A stretch of DNA of 64,000 nt from Saccharibacter sp. EH611 (GCF_009834765.1 NZ_WVHP01000018.1:1-64000); one strand, 5' to 3'. Positions 1 through 8,077 are shown, counted from the first letter of the stretch. Notes: generated from the letters alone by a model not told the origin. Made by a program: numbers and translations.

Positions 1-1478
1 GAAAAACGGAACAACCTGGGGACGGCTTGTCCTGCGTGATGGTGGTGGAAATTTCCATGTGCCCATCCAAGTCGATAACCATGACAATACGACCGTCAAT
101 GGGACGTTGAACGTCACAGGACAGGCCGGGTTTCAAAGCTCTGTCTTGTCCCAAGGCACGTTCCAGCAAGGCGATCTGCAAATGACGATGCCTATTGGCG
201 CTGGCTTTTGGGACATGCAGTTCTTCCTCCAGCTTGCCAATAATGCCAAAACGGGCACCACCACCGGGCGTCTTGTTTTAAAAGACAATGGCGGCAATTA
301 CTTCGTCGCGCTTCAAATCGACAATCATGGGCATGTTACGGACGCGCAAGGGCGCGACTTCCTCACCAAACCTGAAGCGCAGGCCGCTTATTTGCCGCTG
401 TCAGGTGGGAACCTCACGGGGGCGCTTTATTCAACAGGCACATTCCAACAGGGAAGCCTTGAGCTGACCCAGCCGGTCGGAGCGGCTTTAGCGGACGAAC
501 AGTTCTTCCTTCAACTCGTCAATGAAACGAAAAACGGAACAACCTGGGGACGGCTTGTCCTGCGTGATGGTGGTGGAAATTTCCATGTGCCCATCCAAGT
601 CGATAACCATGACAATACGACCGTCAATGGGACGTTGAACGTCACAGGACAGGCCGGGTTTCAAAGCTCTGTCTTGTCCCAAGGCACGTTCCAGCAAGGC
701 GATCTGCAAATGACGATGCCTATTGGCGCTGGCTTTTGGGACATGCAGTTCTTCCTCCAGCTTGCCAATAATGCCAAAACGGGCACCACCACCGGGCGTC
801 TTGTTTTAAAAGACAATGGCGGCAATTACTTCGTCGCGCTTCAAATCGACAATCATGGGCATGTTACGGACGCGCAAGGGCGCGACTTCCTCACCAAACC
901 TGAAGCGCAGGCCGCTTATTTGCCGCTGTCAGGTGGGAACCTCACGGGGGCGCTTTATTCAACAGGCACATTCCAACAGGGAAGCCTTGAGCTGACCCAG
1001 CCGGTCGGAGCGGCTTTAGCGGACGAACAGTTCTTCCTTCAACTCGTCAATGAAACGAAAAACGGAACAACCTGGGGACGGCTTGTCCTGCGTGATGGTG
1101 GTGGAAATTTCCATGTGCCCATCCAAGTCGATAACCATGACAATACGACCGTCAATGGGACGTTGAACGTCACAGGACAGGCCGGGTTTCAAAGCTCTGT
1201 CTTGTCCCAAGGCACGTTCCAGCAAGGCGATCTGCAAATGACGATGCCTATTGGCGCTGGCTTTTGGGACATGCAGTTCTTCCTCCAGCTTGCCAATAAT
1301 GCCAAAACGGGCACCACCACCGGGCGTCTTGTTTTAAAAGACAATGGCGGCAATTACTTCGTCGCGCTTCAAATCGACAATCATGGGCATGTTACGGACG
1401 CGCAAGGGCGCGACTTCCTCACCAAACCTGAAGCGCAGGCCGCTTATTTGCCGCTGTCAGGTGGGAACCTCACGGGGG
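1..1478 (+). repeat. Tandem repeat, 528-bp unit, about 2.8 copies in the window
   Basis: Unit starts at 1, 529 and 1057 read identically by eye, and identity stops at 1478, where a run of seven G replaces five G followed by C. The period is 176 codons, so copy number changes keep the frame. The repeat continues past the left window edge. Confidence 0.93.
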
Positions 1479-1996
1479 GGCTCACCATAACGGAGGCCAA
1501 TAACTGGGGCTTTGGACGTGGTGGCGGCCTGTCATCGCTGGCGATGGGCGATGGTCCCGAACGTTTCTATCAGCAAGTCTATCGTCCCAAGGGCGGCTTA
1601 ACTCAAGGCGTTCTCGGCGTTGCGGATGAAACAGGCGACCGGCAATGGAAGCTGCAAGCTAATGGCGCGATTGTGACACCCTCTGGCAATACCCTACCTG
1701 AAGTGCGCGGGGTTCCGGGGCGCGTTGTCACACAATATTTCCGTATCACGAACCTTGCCAATGTGAACTACATTCCGTTTCCTGTGGCGTTTGCAGCATC
1801 TGACCCGGTGAATGAAATATTCATCACCTATGGATACGGATATAACAGTAACGGAGGGATGGGTGAGAGTTCTGTTCTTTACATCTACAAACAAAAAACA
1901 ACCAATAGCGGCTTTTGGATTGATCGGAGCGCAAGTGGCTTTCAAGACGCCGCTTTTGACGTGGCGGTCACTGGGCCTATGGGAGCACCAGCATGA
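2..1996 (+). CDS. Phage tail fibre protein with tandem 176-residue repeats (5' end outside window)
   Basis: The reading frame is open from base 2, so the gene starts upstream of the window; the GTG at 59 is internal, because the same residues precede it in the later repeat copies. The protein consists of identical 176-residue units, each containing two diverged half-units that share the words GTFQQG, FFLQL and GRLVL, with LPLSGGNLTG at the junction as in many tail fibres. A unique C-terminal part of about 170 residues follows, ending in a beta-rich domain (about the last 90 residues) whose pattern resembles the C-terminus of the second fibre gene at 12010-14010. It overlaps the next gene by ATGA. 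It should bind the host surface; the receptor is unknown. Confidence 0.85.
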   Translation, partial: KNGTTWGRLVLRDGGGNFHVPIQVDNHDNTTVNGTLNVTGQAGFQSSVLSQGTFQQGDLQMTMPIGAGFWDMQFFLQLANNAKTGTTTGRLVLKDNGGNYFVALQIDNHGHVTDAQGRDFLTKPEAQAAYLPLSGGNLTGALYSTGTFQQGSLELTQPVGAALADEQFFLQLVNETKNGTTWGRLVLRDGGGNFHVPIQVDNHDNTTVNGTLNVTGQAGFQSSVLSQGTFQQGDLQMTMPIGAGFWDMQFFLQLANNAKTGTTTGRLVLKDNGGNYFVALQIDNHGHVTDAQGRDFLTKPEAQAAYLPLSGGNLTGALYSTGTFQQGSLELTQPVGAALADEQFFLQLVNETKNGTTWGRLVLRDGGGNFHVPIQVDNHDNTTVNGTLNVTGQAGFQSSVLSQGTFQQGDLQMTMPIGAGFWDMQFFLQLANNAKTGTTTGRLVLKDNGGNYFVALQIDNHGHVTDAQGRDFLTKPEAQAAYLPLSGGNLTGGLTITEANNWGFGRGGGLSSLAMGDGPERFYQQVYRPKGGLTQGVLGVADETGDRQWKLQANGAIVTPSGNTLPEVRGVPGRVVTQYFRITNLANVNYIPFPVAFAASDPVNEIFITYGYGYNSNGGMGESSVLYIYKQKTTNSGFWIDRSASGFQDAAFDVAVTGPMGAPA

Positions 1997-2427
1997 CAAA
2001 TGACGCAGAAAACAAGCAGAACGAACAGGCGCAAACTCAAGCTCAAAACGCTGTGTTTGGGTATTATGGCTATGTTAATCCCACAACGAAGATTGTTGGG
2101 CCGCTCATGTCGTTCTTTGGCAAGCCTAACGATATGACGCATTTTGTCGCGCTTACCAAAGAGCAATATGACTATTGGTATGGCCGCCATTGCCGTGTTG
2201 GTTCAGATGGGGCGCTGGAAGAATACATACCACCAGCACCCCCTCTGAAACCGCAAGCTCAAGAGGCCATGCAGAAGGTGCAGCAGCAAGCGAGTATGGT
2301 TTCGGCTATGGGAGAGGTCTTTGGGCCTAAAATGCGCGATTACGTGAAGGCGTTACGCGCCATTCTCGATGGCTCGGACACGACCAGCACGACACTGCCA
2401 GCCGCACCTGATGATGTGACAGCGTAA
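1993..2427 (+). CDS. Tail fibre assembly/chaperone-like protein (paralogue of 14007-14486)
   Basis: A 144-residue protein whose ATG overlaps the fibre stop (ATGA), so it is translationally coupled to it. The C-terminal 60 residues match those of the protein encoded at 14007-14486, which sits in the same position behind the second fibre: both share a segment ending in a YVKxLRAI-like helix, then SDTTST or ADTTST and a short Pro/Ala tail. Position after a fibre gene and this shared tail suggest a fibre assembly or attachment partner, as with Tfa-type proteins. No catalytic motif is visible, and the N-terminal half differs between the two, which fits recognition of different fibres. Function is inferred from context only. 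Confidence 0.6.
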   Translation: MTNDAENKQNEQAQTQAQNAVFGYYGYVNPTTKIVGPLMSFFGKPNDMTHFVALTKEQYDYWYGRHCRVGSDGALEEYIPPAPPLKPQAQEAMQKVQQQASMVSAMGEVFGPKMRDYVKALRAILDGSDTTSTTLPAAPDDVTA

Positions 2428-2429
2428 CC

Positions 2430-2969
2430 ATGTTTAACCTGCTCGACCTCCTCAACATCGTCAAAGACTACGAAGGCGCCTTCATGACCATTGGCGGTGC
2501 CGTGCTGGGCTGGTGGGGGCAGATCGCCAAAAACCGCCTTCAGCGCCAGCGCAACGAGATTGACGCCAACAATCTAGAGAACGAGCAGCTCAAGCTGGCT
2601 CTCGAACGGGAGCGCTTCCTTACCGACAAGCTAAACCTCTGGGGCGCTAGTTATACGATGCTGTGGGAGCGGCTGTATGACCGTGAAAGTGTCATTAAAG
2701 ACTACCACTCAGCCGCTTTATCTGCACAGCGAAGGGTTAACGAACTCGAAATACGTTTAGGCGCTTCTGTGACGATGTTTGAAGAGCTCCCAGAGTTCCC
2801 GCCTGAAGATCCCGCACAATGGGCCGCCCAGTGCCCGCCATCCCCTCAAAACAGAGATGACCATCATGACAACACTGACCCTCACACGCCCCGCACATCC
2901 AGCAGCCCCTTGGGTGGGCGGCAAGCGCCTTCTCGCCAAGAAGATCATCGCTCTGCAAAAGAAGATTGA
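2430..2969 (+). CDS. Phage membrane-anchored coiled-coil protein
   Basis: 179 residues, starting 2 bases after the preceding stop. A hydrophobic segment around residues 18-32 (FMTIGGAVLGWWGQI) is followed by a charged helical region of about 90 residues rich in Glu, Gln, Arg and Leu, and then a Pro/Ser/His-rich tail. The tail overlaps the start of the methylase remnant at 2866 in another frame, so the last 35 or so residues may be an artefact of read-through into that gene. The layout of one N-terminal membrane segment and a coiled coil is compatible with an inner-membrane spanin or a structural accessory protein, but a separate spanin pair is present at 28199-28656. Function unknown. Confidence 0.6.
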   Translation: MFNLLDLLNIVKDYEGAFMTIGGAVLGWWGQIAKNRLQRQRNEIDANNLENEQLKLALERERFLTDKLNLWGASYTMLWERLYDRESVIKDYHSAALSAQRRVNELEIRLGASVTMFEELPEFPPEDPAQWAAQCPPSPQNRDDHHDNTDPHTPRTSSSPLGGRQAPSRQEDHRSAKED

Positions 2970-3111
2970 CCATTGCTGTTACGTAGAGCCTTTCGTCGGC
3001 ATGGGTGGCGTTTTCTTGCGACGGGGATGTCACAATAGCCATGGGGGCTCTGCCGGAGAGAATGTGCCTATGATTTCATTCGAGTTTGAGAAGCGTTTTA
3101 TCAACGTGTGA
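2866..3111 (+). pseudogene. Truncated Dam-type (D12 class) DNA adenine methylase
   Basis: From the ATG at 2866 the product shows the N-terminal signature of D12-class N6-adenine methylases: APWVGGKRLLAKKI followed by YVEPFVGMGGVFLRR, the AdoMet-binding motif I. After about residue 53 the similarity ends and the frame stops at 81 residues, whereas the family is usually 260-300 residues long. The DPPY catalytic motif and the target recognition region are absent, so it cannot methylate DNA. A full copy would have protected phage DNA or affected packaging. An internal deletion that joined this 5' end to sequence before the terminase is the simplest explanation. Confidence 0.72.
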
Positions 3112-3170
3112 AAGCAGGTTGAAACGCGTTCAAATTAGGCTCGTTCCAGTGCTATCTATTTTGTCTCAAA

Positions 3171-3560
3171 GTGCGAAAAATTTTGTCGCGCTACACTAAG
3201 GCTGCCGGTCTCTCACGCCCTGGACTGTATGCCCGCCGCGAAAGAGATGCGGAATTCGCTCAAGAATGGGATGAGGCAATCAGCACGGCCATTGACACCC
3301 TTGAAGAAGAAGCGTGGCGGCGGGCGCGTGATGGTGTGCCTGAATATCTCGTGACGGGGAAAGGGCTCGTGCTGGATAAAGAAGGCAATCCCATCATGCA
3401 GAACCGCTATTCTGATAGCTTGCTAACAACGCTTCTGAAGGCTCATAGGCCTGAGCGGTATCGGGAACGCTCCACGGTGGAGATGAATGTTACGGGGAGC
3501 CTAGCGGAGCGTCTAGATGAGGCCCGGAAGCGCGTGCAGACCCAGAGTGGGAAAGAATAA
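3171..3560 (+). CDS. Terminase small subunit-like protein (N-terminus uncertain)
   Basis: 129 residues from a GTG. The product has a helix-turn-helix-like region (AAGLSRPGLYARRERD, residues 12-27) followed by a helical segment DTLEEEAWRRARDGV and the RYSDSLLTTLLKAHRPERYRER stretch common in small terminases, split here for length. Small terminases recognise the packaging site and load the large subunit. Relatives usually carry about 30 residues before the HTH; only 11 are present. No good ribosome binding site precedes the GTG, and the frame starting near 3122 encodes a plausible missing N-terminus that ends at a stop overlapping this point, so a frameshift is possible. The large subunit follows at 3909. 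Confidence 0.68.
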   Translation: MRKILSRYTKAAGLSRPGLYARRERDAEFAQEWDEAISTAIDTLEEEAWRRARDGVPEYLVTGKGLVLDKEGNPIMQNRYSDSLLTTLLKAHRPERYRERSTVEMNVTGSLAERLDEARKRVQTQSGKE

Positions 3561-3564
3561 AAAA

Positions 3565-3593
3565 GGGAGAGTGGGAATAGTTCCCCCTCTCCC
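3565..3593 (+). terminator. Hairpin after the small terminase gene
   Basis: Twelve-base arms, GGGAGAGTGGGA and TCCCCCTCTCCC with one mismatch, enclose a 5-base loop just behind the stop at 3560. No T run follows, so it may attenuate transcription or protect the mRNA end rather than terminate fully. Confidence 0.5.
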
Positions 3594-3622
3594 GTAATAA
3601 GTACTTTATTTAACCCAGAAAC

Positions 3623-3674
3623 GCACGTCTTGCCGTCAACTTTCGTGATGATCTTGCTCCACGCCAAGACGTGC
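3623..3674. repeat. Perfect 10-bp inverted repeat with 32-bp spacer
   Basis: GCACGTCTTG at 3623-3632 is matched by CAAGACGTGC at 3665-3674. It lies in the only sizeable untranslated gap between the terminase genes. It could be an operator, part of a packaging signal or the edge of a small inserted cassette; nothing in the sequence decides between these. Confidence 0.6.
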
Positions 3675-3733
3675 ATAATCGCTCCAGCGCGGACTGGAAG
3701 CGGAGAATAGCTTACAAAACCAAGAGAACGACC

Positions 3734-3934
3734 ATGACTAATTTATGGAGAAAAATACTTCAAATAGCATCAGCTATCGCGGTCTTGCTGTTTGTTATAT
3801 TCTTTATGGATGGTATACTCTTTTACGTTGCAAGTGTTTTTGGCCCCGTTTTTTTCGTCTGGATAATTGCAGAGGGCCTAGACTACTATAAACGTTGGAA
3901 GAAGAGACGTGAACGCTCAGGCAAAAACGCTTGA
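3734..3934 (+). CDS. Small membrane protein with two predicted TM segments
   Basis: 66 residues from the ATG at 3734 (MTNLWRKIL); an in-frame ATG at 3671 would add 21 hydrophilic residues and is less likely. Residues about 9-29 and 30-46 are hydrophobic (AIAVLLFVIFFMDG, FYVASVFGPVFFVWII), and the C-terminus is Lys/Arg-rich, so it should sit in the inner membrane. It is more AT-rich than the terminase genes on both sides and overlaps the large-terminase GTG by 26 bases. Terminase subunits are normally adjacent, so this looks like an inserted accessory gene. Function unknown. Confidence 0.55.
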   Translation: MTNLWRKILQIASAIAVLLFVIFFMDGILFYVASVFGPVFFVWIIAEGLDYYKRWKKRRERSGKNA

Positions 3935-5417
3935 AGACCAGCTTGCCGACGAGATAAGCCGTTATTGCCTTGATCCGCTTGGTTTTGTGTTGTTTGCCTT
4001 CCCGTGGGGGCAAGAAGGAACAGACCTTGCCCAATCTAACGGACCGAGAGCGTGGCAGCGTGATATTCTGCGCTCAATCGGTGATAAGCTCCGTGCAGGG
4101 TATGAGCCTGATGCTGTCTTAATGCCTGCCCTGCAAGCGGTCGCTTCTGGGCATGGTGTCGGGAAGTCTGCCCTGGTGTCCATGCTGGTTGCATGGGCGT
4201 TGTGCACCTGCCCTGATACAAAGGCTGTCATTACCGCCAATACAGAGCCCCAGCTTCGCACAAAAACCTTTCCTGAGATTTCCAAATGGTTCCGGCTTCT
4301 CATTTGCGCCCATTGGTTCAAAGTGCACGGTATGAGCATTCACAGCACCGTTCCCGGTCACTCCAAGACATGGCGCGCTGATGCCGTCACATGGTCAGAG
4401 ACGAACCTTGAAGCCTTCGCGGGGCTGCATAATGTCGGGCGGCGTATTCTGCTTATCTTTGATGAAGCCTCGGGTATTATTGATCGGGTCTGGGAAGTTG
4501 CTGAAGGAGCGCTGACTGACGAAGGCACTGAGATTGTCTGGTGTGCCTTTGGGAACCCGACGCAACCTTCAGGGCGTTTCTTTGAGTGCTTCAACCGTCA
4601 GCGCAACCGGTGGAGTGGTCAGCAGATTGACAGCCGGACCGTTGAGGGCACGAATAAAGCCCTGTTTGAGCAATGGGCTGAGGCTTACGGGGAAGACAGC
4701 GACTTTATGCGTGTCCGTGTGAAAGGGCAGTTTCCACGCTCTGGCTCTATGCAGTTTATTGGTTCAGATATCATCTCAGAGGCCTCAACGCGCGAGGTAT
4801 CCGCCATCATCTCCGATGCGCTCATTATCGGCGTTGATGTGGCCCGTTATGGCGATGATCAAAGCGTGATCTTCTTTCGTAAAGGCCGGGACGCCCGCAT
4901 GATCCCCCCTATTCTGCTTCGTAAGGTTGATACCATGCAGCTTGCCGCGCGTGTTGCTGATGAAGCGCAACGCTACGGGGCGGATGCGGTCTTTATCGAC
5001 GATGGAGGCGTTGGCGGCGGTGTGGTTGATCGCTGCCAGCAGATGCGCGTTCGTGGGGCGCGTGGCGTTCAGTTTGGCGGCAAATCCGACCGGGCCAACT
5101 ACGCCACTAATGCCGAACGCTATGCAAACAAACGCGCTGAAATGTGGGGCTCATTACGTGAATGGCTCAAGACCGGCGGCATCCCCGACAGCCAAGACCT
5201 TCAGACAGACCTTGCTGGGCCGTGGTATTTCTTCAATCCCCGCAATGAAATTCTCTTAGAGCGCAAGGAAGATATGAAGAAGCGCGGCCTTGCCTCTCCT
5301 GACATGGCCGACGCTCTCGCCCTTACTTTTGCGTATCCTGTGATGAACTCTCGCTTTTCTGGCGGTCCTTATGGAGCGGCTCGCCCGCAGGCGCAGGAGT
5401 ATGATCCTTGGGAGTAG
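3909..5417 (+). CDS. Terminase large subunit
   Basis: 502 residues from a GTG that lies inside the preceding small gene. Motifs are complete: Walker A GHGVGKSA at residues 81-88, Walker B LLIFDEAS at 181-188, and the RNase H-like nuclease domain opening with GVDVARYGDD at 308-317 and continuing with the acidic motif VFIDDGGVGG. The ATPase part drives DNA into the prohead and the nuclease cuts the concatemer. Length is normal for the family. The last 95 bases overlap, tail to tail, the reverse-strand gene at 5323-6030. Confidence 0.93.
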   Translation: MNAQAKTLEDQLADEISRYCLDPLGFVLFAFPWGQEGTDLAQSNGPRAWQRDILRSIGDKLRAGYEPDAVLMPALQAVASGHGVGKSALVSMLVAWALCTCPDTKAVITANTEPQLRTKTFPEISKWFRLLICAHWFKVHGMSIHSTVPGHSKTWRADAVTWSETNLEAFAGLHNVGRRILLIFDEASGIIDRVWEVAEGALTDEGTEIVWCAFGNPTQPSGRFFECFNRQRNRWSGQQIDSRTVEGTNKALFEQWAEAYGEDSDFMRVRVKGQFPRSGSMQFIGSDIISEASTREVSAIISDALIIGVDVARYGDDQSVIFFRKGRDARMIPPILLRKVDTMQLAARVADEAQRYGADAVFIDDGGVGGGVVDRCQQMRVRGARGVQFGGKSDRANYATNAERYANKRAEMWGSLREWLKTGGIPDSQDLQTDLAGPWYFFNPRNEILLERKEDMKKRGLASPDMADALALTFAYPVMNSRFSGGPYGAARPQAQEYDPWE

Positions 5418-6030
5418 ATTCGCTTTGATGCAATTCTTTTTGAAAATACAACCTCATTAACGAGTTAGTGGTAAAAAACACAGTAAATAATAATACTGGA
5501 GATGCCATAAACAGCCAACCATAAGTATATGACAGATCCTTTTTTAACCCTATAATCTCTTGCATAATAATAACTTCTGATGCCATTAGATAAGATTTAA
5601 CAGCGAATGAGTACATAACCGCTACCTGCTGAAGAAATTTCTTCTCAGCATATTTTTTATATTTTTTTCCACACAAAAAAACGATCAAATTACCCATGAC
5701 CGAAAATAGAGGAAGTATGAATATAAGAAGAGATTCCTTTAGGGAGAAACCATTAATTAGCAATGAAGAAAAACCATTAATTTCTTTTCCAATCGAATTA
5801 CTTAAGCTTAAACCAAAAAATAAAACAGAAAAAAACAGAAAAAAACAGAAAAAACTAAAACATTCATATTCTATATCTTCTTTATAAGGGATATATTTAG
5901 AAATAACCTTTTTTTTAATTTTTGGATAATTACAAGAAGTTACGACAACAAAATAGACAATACACAATAACACTGCATTAGCAATATTAAAAAGAACCCA
6001 AGAAACATATAAAAACAATCCCATGGACAT
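5323..6030 (-). CDS. Multi-pass membrane protein, reverse-oriented prophage accessory gene (moron candidate)
   Basis: 235 residues, the only gene here reading against the late operon, and markedly AT-rich. I see about five hydrophobic segments, roughly at residues 4-31, 57-80, 98-120, 136-158 and 170-192, then a hydrophilic 40-residue tail (Lys, Glu, Ser, Gln). The ATG has a good ribosome binding site (GAGGAG, 6 bases upstream). The last 32 codons lie antisense to the end of the large terminase gene, suggesting the original stop was lost on insertion. Opposite orientation, base composition and membrane location fit a lysogeny-expressed gene such as one for superinfection exclusion. No family recognised. 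Confidence 0.75.
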   Translation of the reverse strand: MSMGLFLYVSWVLFNIANAVLLCIVYFVVVTSCNYPKIKKKVISKYIPYKEDIEYECFSFFCFFLFFSVLFFGLSLSNSIGKEINGFSSLLINGFSLKESLLIFILPLFSVMGNLIVFLCGKKYKKYAEKKFLQQVAVMYSFAVKSYLMASEVIIMQEIIGLKKDLSYTYGWLFMASPVLLFTVFFTTNSLMRLYFQKELHQSESTPKDHTPAPAGEPLHKDRQKSESSSQDTQK

Positions 6031-6090
6031 AACGTCTCCTCACTGAAAAAATACAACTCACAATGTAATATACAAAACCCCATTACCGTA

Positions 6091-6104
6091 TAGAACTTAT
6101 AAAC
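6091..6104 (+). promoter_or_regulatory. Late-promoter-like motif, copy 1
   Basis: TAGAACTTATAAAC, 20 bases before the small gene at 6125 that opens the portal block. The CAT six bases downstream is shared with copies 2, 4 and 5. No TTGACA-like -35 lies at the right distance, so a phage-specific polymerase or an activator is more likely than plain host sigma-70 recognition. Confidence 0.7.
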
Positions 6105-6124
6105 GCCGCGCATCATCGGCCATT

Positions 6125-6328
6125 ATGTGCACATCAACTCCTCATCTCGCTAATCCGCTTCCTACGCCCTCTCCTGCTACTCCCGTCACGAATGCCGGGA
6201 AGACACAGGCGCAATCAGCCACCAACTCTGCTAAATTGGCAGGAGGTTTTGGCTCTACGTTGCTGACGGGACCGCAAGGGCTGAACCAGACGGCCAATAC
6301 AGCCCCCAAGACGCTTCTTGGCGGGTGA
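6125..6328 (+). CDS. Small conserved phage protein upstream of the portal
   Basis: 67 residues, low-complexity N-terminus rich in Pro, Thr and Ala, and a C-terminus containing STLLTGPQGL and the terminal KTLLGG. Short proteins with this TxLTGPxG...KKTLLG pattern commonly precede portal genes in BPP-1-like and related podoviruses; I know of no assigned function. It is the first gene after promoter-like motif copy 1 and ends 3 bases before the portal ATG. Confidence 0.65.
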   Translation: MCTSTPHLANPLPTPSPATPVTNAGKTQAQSATNSAKLAGGFGSTLLTGPQGLNQTANTAPKTLLGG

Positions 6329-6331
6329 GCT

Positions 6332-8077
6332 ATGGCACAAAAGCGTAAGCCCTCTCCCAAGCTCGACATCAATAACCGTGACGGTCAGCAATCATTACGC
6401 GATGAAGCCGACCGTCGGTTAGTTATGATGCGCTCTGATCGTTTGTCATGGCGCGATACGTGGCGTGAGATCAGCCATTTCATTCTCCCCACGCGCGGGC
6501 GCTATTTTCATGTGCCGAACCAAGGCAGCCGGGGCCGTGTAAAAGGCCCGCAGATTGTCGATAAAACCGGTTCTATCGCCCTAGGCAATCTCTCAGCGTT
6601 TCTCATGGCGGGTATTACGTCACCGGCGCGTGATTGGTTTCGTTTAGAAACAAACAATGACCAGCTTAATGATGATCCACAGGTGAAGCTCTGGCTGTCT
6701 GATACGAAAAGCCGTCTACAGCGTGTTTTTGCGACCGGGAACTTCTATGCGTCTATGAGCCAGACGTACGAAGAGCTGGCAGGCTTTGGCACGGCGGCTT
6801 GTATCATCCTGCAAGATTATGAAGATGTTGTCCGCTTTTACCCGCTGACTGCTGGGGAATATTACCTTGCCCAAAATGCACGCGGTGAGGTCGATACGCT
6901 CTTTCGGGAATATGTGCAGAATGTCGCCCAAATCGTGCAGCGTTTTGGCCTTGATAACGTCTCCCCCACCGTCCGCTCCCTTTGGGAAAGCCGCCAACTC
7001 ACCCAAGAGCTTCCCATCGTCCATGCCATCATGCCGAACAGTTCCCGTATTGCTGGGGCGTTTGGATGGAAGGGTGCGCCCTATATTGGCATTTATTACG
7101 AATATGGAAACGATACCGAGCCAGCCCTGCTGATTGAGTCCTACCCACGTAAGCCCTTTATTGCGCCACGATGGGCCACAGTGAGCAATGATGCTTACGG
7201 TCATGGCCCCGGTGAAGACGCGCTGCCTGACATTAAGTCCCTCCAAGTTGCACAGCTCCGCCTTGCAGAGGCCGTTGATAAATATGCACGACCACCAACA
7301 ATGGCGGATTCATCGCTGCAAGAGAGTATGGTGAACCTTCTCCCCGGCGGACTGAACTTCATTCCCGGGCTGAATGCTGCTGGGAATGGGGCAGGTATTC
7401 GTCCCGTCTATCAGGTCAATCCCAATATCTCACCTTTGCAGGAGCGTATTGCGGAGTTTCAGGATCAAGTGCGCAAAACACTTCGCAATGACCTGATTTT
7501 GATGGTCTCGCAGGATATGGGCACGACACAGCCCGTCACAGCAGCAGAAATCAATGTGCGTCAGCAAGAAAAGATGTTGACCCTTGGGCCTGTTTTAGAA
7601 CGTTTCCACAATGAAGCGCTTGACCCGATCATTACAACCACGCTGGAGATTATGGAGCGTGGCGGCCTGCTCAAGCCGCGCCCTCCCGGGCTCGGTGGTC
7701 GTTCTCTCAAGATTGCTTACAGCTCTATTCTAGCTCAAGCACAGCGCGCGACTGAAACCACGGGGATTGAGCAGCTTGTACGCTTTGCGGGCAGTATGGC
7801 GGGGGCTGATCCGTCGATTATGGACAATCTAGACCTTGATGCCGCCCTTGACCGTTATGGCGATCTTCTGGGTGTGGACCCATCCATGCTCAAAGACCCA
7901 CAATCCGTCGCACAACTCCGCCAGCAACGGGCCTACCAGCAACAGCAGCAACAGATGGCCGAACAAGCTCAGCAAATGGCCGCCGGGGCCAAGAACCTCT
8001 CGCAAGCCGATGTCGGCGGGGGCTCCAACGCCCTGCAAGCCATTATGAGCGGCCTCAACACGCAACAAGGACAGTAA
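6332..8077 (+). CDS. Portal (head-tail connector) protein
   Basis: 581 residues, of the T7 gp8/BPP-1 Bbp20 connector type. The N-terminal third has the family pattern: WRDTWREISHFILPTRGRY, then a segment on SIALGNLSAFLMAGITSP followed by DWFRL, and an EELAGFGTAACIIL stretch. The C-terminus is Gln-rich (residues about 525-560) and likely disordered. The portal forms the dodecameric ring through which DNA enters and leaves and nucleates prohead assembly. It lies between the small gene at 6125 and a Bbp19-like gene, as in BPP-1-type phages, and its length is typical. Confidence 0.92.
   Translation: MAQKRKPSPKLDINNRDGQQSLRDEADRRLVMMRSDRLSWRDTWREISHFILPTRGRYFHVPNQGSRGRVKGPQIVDKTGSIALGNLSAFLMAGITSPARDWFRLETNNDQLNDDPQVKLWLSDTKSRLQRVFATGNFYASMSQTYEELAGFGTAACIILQDYEDVVRFYPLTAGEYYLAQNARGEVDTLFREYVQNVAQIVQRFGLDNVSPTVRSLWESRQLTQELPIVHAIMPNSSRIAGAFGWKGAPYIGIYYEYGNDTEPALLIESYPRKPFIAPRWATVSNDAYGHGPGEDALPDIKSLQVAQLRLAEAVDKYARPPTMADSSLQESMVNLLPGGLNFIPGLNAAGNGAGIRPVYQVNPNISPLQERIAEFQDQVRKTLRNDLILMVSQDMGTTQPVTAAEINVRQQEKMLTLGPVLERFHNEALDPIITTTLEIMERGGLLKPRPPGLGGRSLKIAYSSILAQAQRATETTGIEQLVRFAGSMAGADPSIMDNLDLDAALDRYGDLLGVDPSMLKDPQSVAQLRQQRAYQQQQQQMAEQAQQMAAGAKNLSQADVGGGSNALQAIMSGLNTQQGQ

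Noticed and set aside
488-1237. Identical 73-residue minus-strand ORFs repeated in the fibre gene
   Set aside because: They are antisense shadows created by the 528-bp repeat and have no start signals.
1-1478. CRISPR-like array
   Set aside because: The repeats are 528 bp, coding and contiguous, without short repeats and unique spacers.
6085-6110. Ordinary sigma-70 promoter at the TATAAA of the repeated motif
   Set aside because: None of the five copies has a TTGACA-like box at 16-18 bases, while conservation lies around the motif itself.
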